NCBI RefSeq assembly: GCF_020360975.1
Contig: NW_025408672.1
Coordinates: forward strand, 1,364,001 to 1,428,000
Source: Hirsutella rhossiliensis
Lineage: Eukaryota > Ascomycota > Sordariomycetes > Hypocreales > Ophiocordycipitaceae
Direction: 5' to 3'
DNA: 64,000 nucleotides
In this document: positions 45,968 to 59,170 of the stretch, piece by piece
How the letters are laid out: every line of letters begins with the position of its first letter
Position numbering within the stretch: the first letter of the stretch is position 1
Notes under the pieces: generated by a model
The model's input: only the letters and a program-made list of their open reading frames with translations
The model's database searches: none
Told to the model about the DNA's origin: nothing
Program-made: the position numbers and the translations under genes

Positions 45968-48900
45968 ATGGACCGCGCTCGCCGCGCTGCCGCCACCAGC
46001 CGCCGCAAACCTCTGCCTGGCTCTGCATCTCCCCAGCCGACGTCTGAAGCCTCGATGGAGCGTCTTCAGTCTCCCACCAGTCCCGGCATGCCGCAGGGCA
46101 CCAACGCCGGCACGCCCCAGACGGCACCCCAGAGCCGCCGAGGCAGCAGGGCAGCCCAGCAGGCATTTGCCTTTTCCACCCCAGGCCCAAACCGCCCCCA
46201 GTCCTCCAAGAAGCGTTCCAGGACCATGGATGGCTTTAACTTTGCCGACGACGACTTTGCCGATGATGGCAGCCCCAAGAAGGGTGGCCACAGCCTTCGA
46301 AAGCGTGCCCGCGTTGACTACACCTTGGAGCACATTGACGATGAAGTCATGGTTCCCAACTCCACCATGGCCTCTTCTTCTTCTACCCGTGGCAGGAAGC
46401 GCAAGTCCGACAACATGGACGCTTCCGAGGACTTCTATGGTCCCACCCCTGCCAAGAAGCGAGGCAACTCTCTCGGCGCCGATGCTCTCTCCAGCGTCCG
46501 CCGCAACCCTGCTCGCAAGAGTACCGAGACCAGGATTTACGAGGAAGACGACGACGTCAAAGACGTCATCGAGGTCGGCGTTTCCTTCTCCGATGTGGAT
46601 GAGTCAGATCCTCCTCGGGCCAGTCACTCCGGCGACTCCTCGACTGCCCAGTCTCCCGAGGCCTCGTGGAAGCTCCCTGCGGCTACCGCCGAATCGGAGG
46701 CCAAGGCACAGCAGCCTGCCGCACGCATTCATCAGGATGCACATGCCCCAACCAAGTCTTCTGACCTGCTGTCCACCGCCGAAAACGACGCGTCTGTCCC
46801 TGCCCAGAAAGAGGCCATCCAGTCGCCCAAGCCAGAGGCTTGCTCTGTTTCGTACAACGCATCCAGCTTCGCCGAGTCTACCTTGAACTCGACCCAGGAT
46901 ACTCAGCAGACCTTCTCGGTCGCCGAAGAGCCCATCATCGAGCCAACCGATTTGCCAGACAACCGGCCTTCTCCTGCGGCTGACGCCAAAGATGCTCCCA
47001 AGCCCCAGGTATTGGCCATCGAGCAGAAGGCTGCTGAAGATGAGGTGGACCCATCTCCCAAGGTTCAGGCAGAGAAATCATCCGCCGCAGACCTTGTTCT
47101 GCAAACCACAGCTCTTAGTCTCATGGATCGAGGCGAGGGCCACGTTGGCGCTGCTACAGCTACCACCGTCGAAGAGAATGCGCAGCCCAAGATTGACACT
47201 GCTGGACCGGTTCCGCAAGACATGGTTGCTATCGCCAAGGAAACCAACCACTCTGGCGAGCAGCCTCAGAGCCCTGGCCAGAAACTCGAGGAGAACAAGA
47301 TTGTATCGGTTGCCCACGGCATTCAAGAGGGGGAGAGGCCCATTTCGGAGCCTCCCGCCATCACCGTCTCGGATGCTTCCCAGCCCTCCATCATTTCCAC
47401 TATTTCCGGACCAGCCGAACCGGCCCCAGGCGCAACCAGCGGCACGCCAGCCGTTCATATTTCCCCGCCTGAGGGTACCCTGGCATTGCACCAGTCGTCT
47501 AGCCAGTCTGCAGATCAGGGCGTTGCACATGCCAACTCCGTCACCGGTCAGACAGCTCCAGCTGGTCAGGATCGCGCCTGGGCACACTTGAGCCCTTACT
47601 TGCACCAGGAGTACGATACTTACCCGGTGAATAAGAGCGACAACACAGAGGCGAGTGGCGCTGGACAGACGTCCGAAAATAAGGACAACAAGAGCACCAA
47701 GAGCATCACCACTGTCGAAAACCCGGAGTCGTCTGGAGAAGAAGGAAGCGGCGACGCTGGCAATCCGCCTGTGGATGATTCGTCGACGGCCGCGCTTGGC
47801 ACTCCGGCGGGAGAGTCATCTGCCGTCGAATCCACAGAGCCCACTGCCATCAACTCTCCGGCTGCGGCTACTGCCGAGGAGAACTGCGAGGATGCCAATA
47901 TGGCCGAACCTCAGGGGGCCCCCGGCAAGCCGATGTTCTACAAGTACCGCAGGATCCGAAGTCCCGCGGACTTTGCCGCCGCGCTCCAGAACCACAGACA
48001 AATGTCTACAGAGGACCTCTATGAACTCCTTGACGTTGTTAATGCAGCCATGCGGGAGTGGCAGCACGAGTATCAGGATTCAATCCATTTTGTTGCGGAT
48101 TGGGAGAACGCAACCAGGCGCCAAGATGCGGACGCCAAATACGAAAACAAGACGCGCGACTTGACCGTGCCGGGCTTGAATCATGCCGAGCCCGACTTCA
48201 GCGTCAAGGGCTACAAGGCGAAGCAAAAGGACCAGGAGAACATCGAGGAAACGCGCTGGATGCAGGCCCAGGATAGAATCATGGCTGCTTCGTACTACTT
48301 CCCTTACGATCCTCACCCGTCCAAGATTGGTCGCCAGGATCTCGAAAACTGCATCGATGAGGGCGTCAAGACCCGCTCGCGATCGCTTCGCAACCAGCCC
48401 AAGCAGACGGCCAAGGCCTCCGAGGCCGAAGAGGTCACGACCAAGCGGACGCGCAAGCCGGTGCAGCATTTTGATCCCGCGTCTCAGCAGCCCAGCCGCG
48501 TCGGAACACCGGCCTCCAACATGACGGGCAAGAAGAGGCAGGCGAGTAACAGGGCCGCCAACGGCGAGCCCCAACAGAAAACCACGTCGGGCAAGGCCAG
48601 AGCCGAGTCCACCCCGGACACTGAAGAGGCCCCTCAGCAGAAGGATCGCCGCCGCCGCCGCACAAATGCTGTTGCCAAGGAGGCCTCTTTCAACGCCACT
48701 GAAGGCTCTTCGTCTCCTTCGGGAGAGGCCCTTGCAGTTCAAGATGGGCCCTTCGCCAAGCCTGGCCGCCCTCGCGGCAAGAAGGCTTCTCGGCTGGCCG
48801 AGCAGGCCCTCGATGACGAGGGCAAGGCTAGGCCTGCCAAGCCGCAGCGCAAGAGTCACGTCTTGACGCTCAAAATTCCCAAGTCCAAGAACTTGAGCGA

Positions 48901-49668
48901 GCCGTCGTCTGCAATCACAGACAACGGCGACTCGCGGCCCTCTACCGCCTCATCCGACTCGACCTCCCACACGGCCGAGTCCTCTTACTCTTTCCGGCCC
49001 AAGCGCCAGAAGCGATTCCGCGACGAACCCGAGGACGACGAGATTTCCGACCAGCAGCCGCCTAAGAAGAGAGGCAAGCGAGCGGCTGGCCAGGGAGACG
49101 CTCTCGCAAAGGATGGTGTCATCGGCGACAGGGCAGAGAATGCTGCCGCGGCTACGGCGGCAGCAATGATTGCGGCAGAGGCTGGAGCAGTTCCCGCTGG
49201 CCGCAAGGTCCCCAAGATCAAGGTGATTTCCAAGACGGCTGCGAGCCGCAACGGCACACCCGGCTCCCAGCCCGCGACAGCTGGCGAAGCAGAGGATCGC
49301 CCCAAGGACTACAAGTCTATGACCAAGTCGGAGAAAATGTCTGCCTCGATGAAGAGTAAGTTTGCCTTTGACCCTTCACGCAAGTGCTTGAGACTGTGCT
49401 AACTTGTACCTTCTTCTCAGGCCGCTGGGCAAACGGAAACATGGCCGGAGCCGTGGAGAAGCGAAAGGCCACTCTGGCCGCCAAGAAGGCCGCTCAGGCT
49501 GCCGCCGATAACAAGGCTGGCACGAATGCCCCGAAACCGACAAAGGTCCGGGCCATCAAGAAGGAGCATGCCGCTCGGGAAGAGCAGCAGCAACAAGCAC
49601 AATCGACCGAGTTCACTCAGCACGGCGTGGCCGGAGGAGCGGGCTCCCCTCCGACTGCAAACAATTAG
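45968..49668 (+). CDS. large disordered nuclear-type protein, function unknown
   Basis: Two exons: 45968-49355 and 49421-49668, intron 65 nt with donor GTAAGT, branch-like GCTAAC and CAG acceptor; 1211 residues. Charged, low-complexity sequence dominates, with many basic clusters suited to nuclear import (KKRSRTMDG, SLRKRARVDY, RGRKRKSDN, RPKRQKRFRDE, PPKKRGKRAAG). An ordered block lies in the middle, roughly residues 655-800: FYKYRRIRSPADFAAALQNHR, STEDLYELLDVVNAAMREWQHEYQDS, FVADWENATRRQDADAKYENKTRDL, ETRWMQAQDRIMAASYYFPYDP. The C-terminus after the intron (SRWANGNMAGAVEKRKATLAAKKA) is another basic helix. It resembles chromatin-associated proteins in composition only. Start 45968 (MDRARRAAATSRRK) was chosen because sequence before it is leader-like. 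Confidence 0.85.
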
Positions 49669-50908
49669 TTGAGCGCCACTGCGCCAACACTATCGGCAAT
49701 GGTCGATATTTCATCAAGATCATTCACAATGACTGATCTTCACCGTCCTCCTCGAGGGCATTGGCCCTACCCAAACCCCCAAACACGACGGAAATCCAGA
49801 GTCCTGCAGCTCGAGCTGATCCTGACGATTTTCCGACTTCGTCTTCACTTTGCCGTTTGCCCTTCTGGGGCTGGGTGCCCCGATGGCACGCCAGAACGGT
49901 TTCTTGTACATTAACGTCGTCCATTCAAAAGCGCCACAGCAGCGCCCACCGTTGCGCTTGCAGCGCGTCATCTGGTTTTGCTTTTTACTGCGTCTTGTCT
50001 TTCACCTAACTTGTGTTTTTTTCTTTTTCGTCTCGTGCTCCGTCTCCATTCAACGGACACGAGCGCGGGGGGGGAATACATCGGCGCTTTGGGCGTCTTG
50101 CACGCATCACACGAGAACCTTCGGACCTCTCTGGGCCGCTGGGGGACATAGCCCAAGCCGGCAGGCAATCCAGAGAAGGAGAGAGGCATCGGCGAGAACG
50201 AAAGGGGAGAAAGGACGTCTTTGCATTTTCAAGCAAGTCATGTTGCATAGCAAGGACACAACGGAGGGCATACTTGTGTCTACGATACAGGGAACACGGA
50301 TTCAATAAACGCGGGAGCATTTGCTGCTCACTATACTTTATGGCTGTGTCGTAATGTTTGTGCTTGCATGTCTTTTGGAGCAATTCAATTGCGGCATGGA
50401 CGAGAATCCAGCGCATATACAGATACAGATTCGCTACAGACGTCGTTGAGTCCATCGATCGTTGCCTTCCTGTTTGTGAAGTTGGGGGTTGGGGCGTGGA
50501 CGGGCAGACAGCGTCACAACTCGGGCGATTAAATCATGGGTCTCGTTAGAGCAGCATCGCACATTGGCTGGGCTTTGCACGGTGCAACGGTCTAGTCTAC
50601 AGCCCCAGGCCGCCGCGAGCATGAAGAGCACCAGCGCCAGAAGCAGGATTCTTCGGTTTGTTTTGTGTCATCTTTATCTTCTTGCCCGTGACGCGATACC
50701 TGGTATGAGAAACATCCTTACACGCCGCGACCGAAATGCAGAGCCCACCAAATCCAGCGGCTGAATCCTCCCACTCTGGTGTCATGTCTTCTCAACCCCC
50801 CCTCCCCGATCCCATGGAGAGCCAGACGTCTTTGCGGTCCGGCCATTGGCCATTGGGACATGAGCTGTGCCCTTTTCTTTATCTCGTACTCCGACCCCGT
50901 CTGGCCCC
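49669..50908. other. convergent 3' flanks, no gene seen
   Basis: 1.24 kb between the convergent stops of the 46-kb gene and RPL23. No supported frame. It probably contains two long 3' UTRs. Confidence 0.45.
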
Positions 50909-51942
50909 TTACATCACGACACCGGAGTTGCTGGCGATACGCTGGGGATGGATGCATTAGTCTGGCCCTCGATGTGTGAGCAGGCGGGGCAACTTACGGG
51001 CCACAGCTCGGCGGCCTCCTTGCCGACAGGGCCGGTAATGGCAGAGCCCTTCATCTCACCCTTGGGGTTGACGATCTGTGCATCAGGTGTCAGCAATATT
51101 CTTCGTCCTGCAAAGTCATGGCAAAACTGGCGTGATGGCCTCCTCTCGACGCAAGGCACTGCAAGGCACTGAGCCTTTGCTGCACAGAAACGCCTCTTGG
51201 AGAAAAACGCTGCTTCTGAAGCCCATTCCCAGGAGAAGACGGCACGTACCACGCCGGCGTTGTCCTCAAAGTACAGGAAAACACCATCGAATCGCTTCCA
51301 GGGCTTGGATTGCCTGACGATGACGGCCGGGTGGACCTTCTTGCGCAGCTCGGGCTTGCCCTTCTTGACCGTGGCCATGACCATATCGCCGACGCCGCCG
51401 GCGGGCAGGCGGTTTAGGCGGGCACCGATACCCTTGACGGCGATGATGTACAGGTTCCGGGCGCCCGAGTTGTCGGCACAGTTCATGACGGCGCCGCTGT
51501 GTTGGGCCTTGTTAGTCGGGCGGGACGCAGGCCGGGCTTCGTCGCCTTCGGGGGTGACCTACACAGGGAGACCCAGCGTCATCTTGAGCTTGCCACCGGG
51601 GGCACCGCGCCTATATCGCAGGAGAAGTCGTCAGCTGACTCGTCTTTTCCTTGCACACTCTTCCGCTCGTCGGGTTCGTCGGTATCTCGAAGGCAGGTGA
51701 TGCAGCCGTATCCCCGACTGGTGCTTGCATGGCAATCAGAAAGTCCTCCCATCCGTATGGCGAGCCGTCATTGCTGGCGCTTGAGTGGCGGGGCCGTCTC
51801 CCCTCGTCGAAGCCGTCGTCGGTGGCCTATCGTTTTGCGCTTGCCGTGCCCGCCCAACCTTGCCTCCTCTTGCACCTCTCGCCATGGAGATCCTCGAGGG
51901 TGACGTGGACGATTCGGGAGCAACTTACGAGATCTTGGCCAT
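50909..51942 (-). CDS. RPL23: 60S ribosomal protein L23 (uL14)
   Basis: Component of the large ribosomal subunit at the intersubunit face. Five exons: 51929-51942, 51563-51610, 51250-51496, 50998-51075 and 50909-50941, all GT-AG, joining in frame to 139 residues. The first exon is 14 nt (MAKI plus two bases). Together they read [20 protein letters not shown], then [86 protein letters not shown] and the terminal ASNSGVVM. Length and sequence match eukaryotic uL14 almost throughout. Early introns after the first few codons are typical of fungal ribosomal protein genes. Confidence 0.97.
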
Positions 51943-53230
51943 TGTATCGGTTTGATGGTGGCGTTAATTCGTGACGAAATGTACCGAGCCTCGGGGTGCG
52001 ATCGTGAACTGGGCGGAGGGGACCTTTGCAGGCGCAAAATTTCCAGGGCAATCTGTGGGGTGAGAAACCCTACGCGAAGCGAATGACTAGGCACGTGATG
52101 AAGCCTACATTTTGGCAGTGGTGGATCCAGCGCCTGGGTTATGTAATCGTGTATACGGTATGTGGGGCGACCTGGTGACGAGCCTGCTCAAGGCTTTCGC
52201 CTGCTTTTTGCGTTCGTGCATCTTCGCATTCGCCGTGAGAGTGATTGGAGCGTTATTAGCGGTCTTTTGGCAATGCGCTATTCCTTCGACCGTTATGCCT
52301 TTACCTCTTCAGTACCCTTTGTTGAATATTTGCTGCATCATGTTTACCGACCCATCACTGCTTCTGTTCTCTCCGCGAACGCTTGTGCATGAGATGTCGC
52401 GCACGCCCACCGTACTAACTTATAAGTCGACTCTACGAACGGCCAGTTTTACGACGCTCTTTATCGCTGTGTAGGCTCGGTGCTTGTGCATTGTCACTGG
52501 ACGTCATAATCTTTGGTTCCTCCTCCTTTCCGTGAGCAACTGCCCATGGAATTCATTGTTCTTTGAATTTCATCACGTCCAATTGCATGGGTAGGATGCC
52601 GGCGACTTGGATCATGGCTGCATCTCGACATTCGTCATTGAGGGTTTCTCGTAGTGTCACGAGTCCTGGAACGCACGAAGCGTGTCCATGTTTCCCGTGC
52701 GTTGCTTCGCTAAGCCAGTCGTGTGATTCATCCGTGCAGCGCCGGGGAAACATATTACTTCTACAGATGTCTCGATACATGGCAATTCTTCGCTCACGAC
52801 GTCCTGGAGGGAAAACTGCATATATCCAACGTCGATTTGCGTTCTTCTTCGGCAAGACTGTAGGACTACCGAGCATCCCGGTCGCTTGGCAACAGTAGTG
52901 CAATGACATGACATGCTGAGATATTGGCATCTCGGTTGAATCATTGGCAAGGCCTCCTTTTGATCCAGCCACGATTTCACGGCTTCGGGTCGACAAATAC
53001 CCCCAACCGCAGCTCGCGCTTTTTACTCAAATTATTTATTTAGTTGTGTCCTGGAACATTATCGAGTAAGATGATTAATTGCAACGTGTATAAGTAGATA
53101 TTTGCTCACCCACTTGAGCCGATCAAAACTCAATATACCAAGTTGAGTCTTCTCTTTATAGAGGTTAATAAAAATATCCGCATCCATCCAAGTCCATTCG
53201 GTTATTCTGGGTCGTTGAATCAACCGCGTC
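51943..53230. other. spacer between RPL23 and tRNA-Lys
   Basis: The left end should contain the RPL23 promoter. A 147-codon minus-strand frame at 52553-52996 has no recognisable features and is probably chance. The 53000-53200 part is AT-rich, as is common upstream of tRNA genes. Confidence 0.45.
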
Positions 53231-53326
53231 GCCCGGTTAGCTCAATTGGATAGAGCGTGAGACTCTTACGTAAGCTTGTCAGCAGTTGCCATCTCAAGGT
53301 TGCGGGTTCGACCCCCGCATTGGGCT
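53231..53326 (+). tRNA. tRNA-Lys (anticodon CTT), with intron
   Basis: A full cloverleaf: acceptor stem GCCCGGT pairs with ATTGGGC, the D arm contains the A box TTAGCTCAATTGG, the anticodon stem is TGAGA/TCTCA and the T arm contains the B box GGTTCGACCCC. The anticodon CTT is followed by A37 and then a 22-nt intron (about 53269-53290) at the canonical position between bases 37 and 38. The discriminator base is T, as in fungal tRNA-Lys. A T run follows at once. Confidence 0.95.
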
Positions 53327-53367
53327 TTTCCTATCAAAGACTGTGTTCAATGAGGACTTATTTTTTT
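53326..53367 (+). terminator. RNA polymerase III terminators after tRNA-Lys
   Basis: A short TTTT at 53326-53329 overlaps the discriminator, with a stronger backup run of seven T at 53361-53367. Confidence 0.5.
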
Positions 53368-55280
53368 GTGCTTGGGACGCTTGCTTATGAGGTACTACCT
53401 ACCATACGAGCTTCCAATGGTACAATTTTGCTACGTTTTTTTCTGGCTTCGAAACCAATACCCTAATCTAAGGCTCTTTTCTGCTTCTTGGTGATTGCGG
53501 GCTTTTACCTTTTCACGGAGTCTGCCTCCATTGAGGCGGGTGTACTATTCGCTGACTCCTGGAGCATGTGACGCTTTAAGCACAAATGCTCTCGCTGCAT
53601 ATGGCTGTTCAACAGCAGAAGCTTGTTCCCTTTTCTCCTCTTCCACAGTTTCCTTCGTTCCTCGACCCTTAAACAGTTGGCAACGCAAAGTACTACGTAA
53701 CCACCCATGCGTCTGCATGGATGCGTAGAAAATTGGGGGTTTCCTTTCTTTTTACACTCTGACCTAGCTCAACGCATCGGCGGTGCCGTGACTTGCTTTG
53801 CGCGGACCACTTTGGAGCCGGCATGTAATTAATTAAACCGTCGCACACTGCGACGACGCCCTTGTCTTTTCGCAACAAGCATCAACTGGCAAACGTTGCA
53901 ATGGCCAGCCATGACGCCACGTTGGACCAGGTCAGATGCAAGCTGTCGGCAGCCGGTCTTGGCGCTGTTGGTGGCTCGTGCGACCGACCTCTTCCGCACC
54001 TCCGCGGCCAGCGTCCTCTCGACTTCGGAGAGCGGCTCGAGACGAGCTGTCCTGGCCGCCCGCCGCTCGAAGCACTCTGCAGGTGGCGGCTAGAGATGGA
54101 CTTGTCTCCCCCACGATGCATTCTCCGCGGACAAGCGGCGTCTTGCAAGCCAATGTCACGACTGCGCAGGGCTTGGCAAACTCATTTTTGGCCTCGTTGG
54201 CCGTAGCGCTGGCCGTCCTCCAGACGTCGGCTTTGTAAGCATGCGTCTGTTTTGGATCCGGCATCAGCCAACAGGGGACCACGGGCATGCAAGGTTCGTC
54301 GACGCATTGGGCGATGAACGAGTGCGAGTAAGGCCTTGCATTGGTCCTTTGCATTGGTCTTTTGCGTCCGAGTCCAGAATAGACCAGACAGTGTTTGGGG
54401 AGCAAGAACACCTCGGCCAAAAGGCTGGCTTGCTCCAGGGGTTGAAAGTGGGGGGCACCGGCACTGTAAGGAGACGGTAGCTCTAGAACCGGCTCTAAAC
54501 TGATATGCATACACTAAGTTAACTGCCCGTCCCCATTCCCGGATCGAGAATCAACAAGAGGGTGGTCCAAGCCCTTTATTTTCCAACCCTTACGGTGGCC
54601 TTTGGGCGTTGAATGTCGGCATCGTGGGTGTGCAGAACAGGTGCGCAACTTAGGCAATAACACGATCCTTTACTTCTGGCGACGCCATGGACATCAAGAG
54701 GCGGGCTAGGCACTGACGGAGGACTGTCCACCGGTGTAAAACAATCACCAGTGACCTCCAACAGCCCTAAAGGGTTCAGGCGGCCAGACCCCAGGCAGAC
54801 CCCGGGGCAGCCAGACCCTTCCCCCTCATCGCCCCACATCAGCCTCAGCCCCCATTGTCAGCGTCACCAACAGGCACCAAAAGTCGAGGTAACTTACTAC
54901 CACCGGAGCTTTGTTCTCGCTATTTCTCCTCGCACGAATGCTCTCTCACCCATCCTGCATCTGAGCTCATTCCCCTCCCCTCCCCTCCATTCTTACTTGG
55001 TCGCTCTGTGCGGCTGCTGTTCCCTCCGGAGCGCTACATATCTCACTGTTCTCACACACCTGCTGCCGAACAGCGACCTCGTCTGTCCGCTCTTAAGCCG
55101 TTCGATCCGCTTCCCGCCTCTCTCGCCTTCTGGAGCTTCGAGGTACCGGGTACAGCGCACCTACTAGTACCCTGCGAAGCCCGCGGCCCGATCCCGTCGC
55201 GCTGAAGAGCAAAAGAAACAAGTACACGAACGACGCTGCGTGGTGGGGATCAAGCCAGGTCCAACCACCATCGGACGACA
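53368..55280. other. spacer and leader of the Zn2Cys6 gene
   Basis: No defensible gene. Around 53860-54240 three overlapping plus frames of 65-114 codons exist; one ends in a hydrophobic tail (SFLASLAVALAVLQ) but lacks a signal peptide or family features. The part from about 54850 is CT-rich and probably the 5' UTR of the next gene. Confidence 0.4.
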
Positions 55281-58200
55281 ATGACAAGCCCCTTCAGCTT
55301 CAACAACATGGCCCAGCGGTCCGACAGCGCCGATCCTGCCAACATGCCGTCGCCCCAGTCGCCGACGGGCCAGGCTGACTCGGCGGTCCAGCAGCAGCAG
55401 CAGCCGCAGCATCAACCACGATCGCAACACCAGAGCAGCAACGTCACCGTCTACCAGACGACGGGGCCTGATGCCCACACCGGCCCCATCCTCGCCCCGG
55501 GCGGCTCCGGAGCCCCCGCCCTGAACCCGCGATCCTGTGTCACTTGTCGGCGCCGCAAGGTCCGCTGCGACAAGCAGATGCCCTGTTCCAACTGTCGTCG
55601 CGCCTTGATCCCCTGTGTTTTTCCCGCCCCGGGCCGCGCCCCTCGTCAGCAGCGACCGCGAGACCCCAATGCGCCGCCAAAGAACTCGAGTCAGCGCGAG
55701 GTGGAGCTGGTTAAGCGCCTGCGGAAGCTCGAAGGCATTGTCGAGGAGCTCAGCGGCCAGATCGAGGTCGAGTCGGGAGGCAGACTGCCATCCGCCGCCG
55801 GCTCCCCGGACCCCTCGCAACCCAATCCTGTCGGCAGCGATGGCCAGCCGTCGAGGCGCACCATGTCGGGCGGCCTCGACATGTTTGTCGGTGCTGGGAG
55901 CCCCGGCTCCAGGGACAACGAGTCCGTCACCGACCACACCAGTGAGACGGCCAAGAGGAGGGATGTGCAAATGACCCTCGGCCGCCTGGTTCTCGACGAC
56001 CAGCGCGGCACATCCCGATACGTCAGCAGTGGGTTCTGGTCCAAGTTGAACGACGAGGTAAGCTCTCTGGACCTTTGATGACTGACCATCGGGGGCTGAC
56101 AATGGAAATCCTGTAGTTGGACGCGATCCGCGAAGAGACCCAGAAGCTCACAGACGACGACGGCGATGACTCCGACTACGACGGGACGCCGACCGACTCT
56201 CCCGCGACCGGCATCTCGTCCTATACTGACCACCACTCCTTTGTCCTCGGCTATCGATCGGCCGACGTCGACCTTCGGAAATGCCACCCGCTGCCATCTC
56301 ATGTGACGTTTCTGTGGTCCGTCTACCAAGAAAACGTCGAGCCGCTCATCAAGCTCCTGCATATCCCAACTACGGATCTCATCCTGCGCGATGCCAGGAA
56401 GAACTCGGACAACCTGTCCCCCGGCCAGGAAGCACTGGCATTTTCCATTTACTTTGCGGCCGTGACCTCTCTCGAGCCTGAAGAGGTATGTTGCTATCAT
56501 GCCCAACGCATACTCTTCCGAGGAGCCCGGTAAAGGAAGACGTGCCAAGAGCCGGGTCCACCGAAGGCCACTCTCACGTCTAGTCCCTTTCGCAATAGGA
56601 AAACGGTGATGGAAACAAGAGCAATGAAGCTAATGTGACCCGCAGGTTGTAACCAACTTTGGCGCCAGCAAAGACGAGCTCCTTGCGCAACACCGATTCG
56701 CGTTGGAGCAGTCGCTGGCCAAGGCCAATTTCCTAGACACTTCAGACGTTGCAGTCATACAAGCTTTCACCCTATTCCTCATCGTCGTCAGAAGGCACGA
56801 CGAGAGCCGCTTCTGCTGGGCGCTGACTGGCCTGCTGATCCGCATCGCGCAGGGTCTGGGTCTCCACCGTGACGGGAGTCATTTCAAACTCTCACCCTTT
56901 GAGACCGAGATCAGGAGGCGCCTCTGGTGGGCCATTCTGATGCTGGATCTTCGCTCTGCAGAGGAACTCGGCACCGACATGACAATCGGGGAGCGCTCTT
57001 ACGACACGCAGATGCCGAGCAACATCAACGACTCGGACATCAGCCCCGAAAGCCCCGAGCTCCCAATACCCCGTGAGGGCAGGTCGGACTGCGCCGTTTC
57101 CCTCGTGCGAGCCGAGATATGCGCATTGTCGAGGCGTCTGGTCACAGCGGCGTCTGCCATGGCCGACATGTGTCCCAAGGCCGACGAGGGCACCATGGCC
57201 GATAGAGAGCGGATGCTCATCGAAGTATATCAACGCGTCGAGCACAAGTTCCTCCAGCACGTCCTCGACGAGGCTGACCCCCTCTACTGGGTGGCCGCCA
57301 TGATTGCCCGCGTCATCATGGCCAAGATGTGCCTCGTCATCTACCAACCCATGCTGTTTCCCGGATCCAACTACGAGCTGTCTGGCGAGATCCGTCAGCG
57401 GATATACGTTGCCTCCATCGAGATAACCGAATACGGCCACAAGCTGAACACGGATCCTCGATGCAAGCAGTACCGCTGGCTGTTCAAGACGTACACGAAC
57501 TGGCACGCCATCGCCTACACGCTCATCGAAACCTGCCGGCGACCGTGGACAGCCCTGGTGGAGCGCGGCTGGGAGGGCGTCAATGGCTTCGACAAGGACC
57601 CTGTGGAGATTGCAAAGAGAGGCGACCAAGCCGCCGTTTTTCTGCCGGTCCGGAAGCTGTTTGCGAGAGCCCGAAGGCATCGCGAGTCAGAGATTACTCG
57701 GCTTAAGGCGAATCAGGACGAAGCCCGCCGACTCGACTTTGCGGAACGTATGAATCCTGCACAAGCGCGATTCGGGCCAGTCCCCGGTGCCGAAAATAGA
57801 ATGGAGCAAATCAGAGAGAAGTGGCGAGCAATGATACGACCGGACGAATCCAGCCCATTACCCTTCGCAGCCGCACGCCGGCCGTCTACAGGCCCGTCTG
57901 CCGGTTCCCGACAGGCCTCGGGCACGAACAACACGCCGCCGCACATGCGGCAGTCTTCGCAAAGCCTGAAACCACCGGGTGGGCGGGAGCAAGTTACGAT
58001 GGATCTTTCTCAAGAGGCCATGCAGTATGTGGATGAATTCATGTCACAGCCAAGCCCCAACATGGTGGAGTTTTGGAACATGACCAACGGTGGCGGCAAG
58101 GACTCGGGCGCGGCCGTGATCCCCCAGTCATCCCACTTCCCGATCTCAATGGCGGAGCAGCAGGCCTTGCGGCAGCAGGCGCTCACGCTGCAGACTCAGC

Positions 58201-58376
58201 CGCCCAAGGGGGATCACGCCCCGCCCTACCTATGGTCCGACCCGTTTACAGTCATGAACACCAACTTTGACGACACCTTTACCGAAGACACCGACATGCT
58301 AGGAGCGGACTTTGATTGGCAGGATTGGAGCCAGAGCATTCGCGGGCTGGAGATGGAGAGCACACAGCCTCGGTAG
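55281..58376 (+). CDS. Zn2Cys6 transcription factor with fungal_trans domain
   Basis: A nuclear regulator. Three exons: 55281-56057, 56117-56485 and 56646-58376, joining in frame to 958 residues. After a Gln-rich N-terminus, the binuclear zinc cluster spans about residues 86-113 (CVTCRRRKVRC, PCSNCRRALIPC; C-x2-C-x6-C-x5-C-x2-C-x6-C). A coiled-coil dimerisation helix follows (REVELVKRLRKLEGIVEELSG). The middle homology region starts near CHPLPSHVTFLWSVYQENV and includes LLIRIAQGLGLHRDGSHF, FETEIRRRLWWAILMLDLRSAEELG and the ERSYDTQMPSNINDSDI block, characteristic of fungal_trans proteins. The C-terminus is acidic and ends FDDTFTEDTDMLGADFDWQDW, a plausible activation domain. A small intronless flank and its own long leader suggest independent transcription. 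Targets unknown. Confidence 0.93.
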
Positions 58377-59170
58377 GAACGATGGTTTGATGCGTAATTT
58401 TCAAACTCGACAGGCTAGCGGGATAAGAATGGACTGCGGGGGGTTTTGTATAATGGAGAGAGAGATGGAGCTCGAGGCGCGGCTCGGTTGAACCGCTTCA
58501 TGGGAGTTTCTGCTGTTTGCTCCTTTACGATACCCAGGAATCGGAGCTTGTGGCGGTTTACTTTGATTCCGCAGCTACTGTTTGCAGGATAAAGACTTAT
58601 GATACGCGTTGATTGCCCTTCTATAGGGGTGCCACTATTTTGCCTATTAACCAGTTTGACAGCTACGGTACCGTACGATGAAACAATTCACTACTCAAAG
58701 ATGTTCGCATGACGCGCACAGAATGAACACGAGCACGAACAACGCTGTTGGGCGAGTCACATCATCAGGCAGTGATTGGCGGGAATCGAGTGCAGGGCTG
58801 AAACACGTTCGCGATGAGGCTTGTATGGAGTATGGACTATGGAGGAAGCTGATAGCCTGAGGTTGCATGTTTTGCTGCCTGCTGACGTAATGTTCGCGAA
58901 GTAGGAGGTCGCGCGCTAATTACGGCTGTCGCCAAGATTAGTCAGAAGGCAGATACCCTCCCAAGTTCCATGCACTCGAGGACCCGCTCTCAACGTCATC
59001 CAGCTGCACATCAGTCAGGTGACAAGCAGCTGTTTCTCTCAATACCATCTTCCTACTTGCCTGAGTTGGCCCAAAGAAAACTCGACGCCTCGCACGACCG
59101 ACGCTTCGCTTGCTATACAGGCACGCGTTTTCCAACTCTTACCCCTCGATTCCAGAGGCGATTCACAACG
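58377..59170. other. spacer between Zn2Cys6 gene and cactin
   Basis: No gene supported. The cactin frame is open back to 58970, but the extra 67 codons lack similarity to the family and probably lie in the leader. Confidence 0.5.

Noticed and set aside
52553..52996. 147-codon minus-strand frame near RPL23
   Set aside because: No start context, domain or splice evidence; the opposite strand has a frame of similar length.
53862..54238. Small plus-strand gene with a hydrophobic C-terminus
   Set aside because: Three overlapping frames compete, none has a signal peptide, and the hydrophobic tail alone is not enough.
58970..59170. N-terminal extension of cactin to the first in-frame Met
   Set aside because: Sequence is Ser/His-rich and unlike the family. 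Downstream MDPGRRDM fits better as the start.
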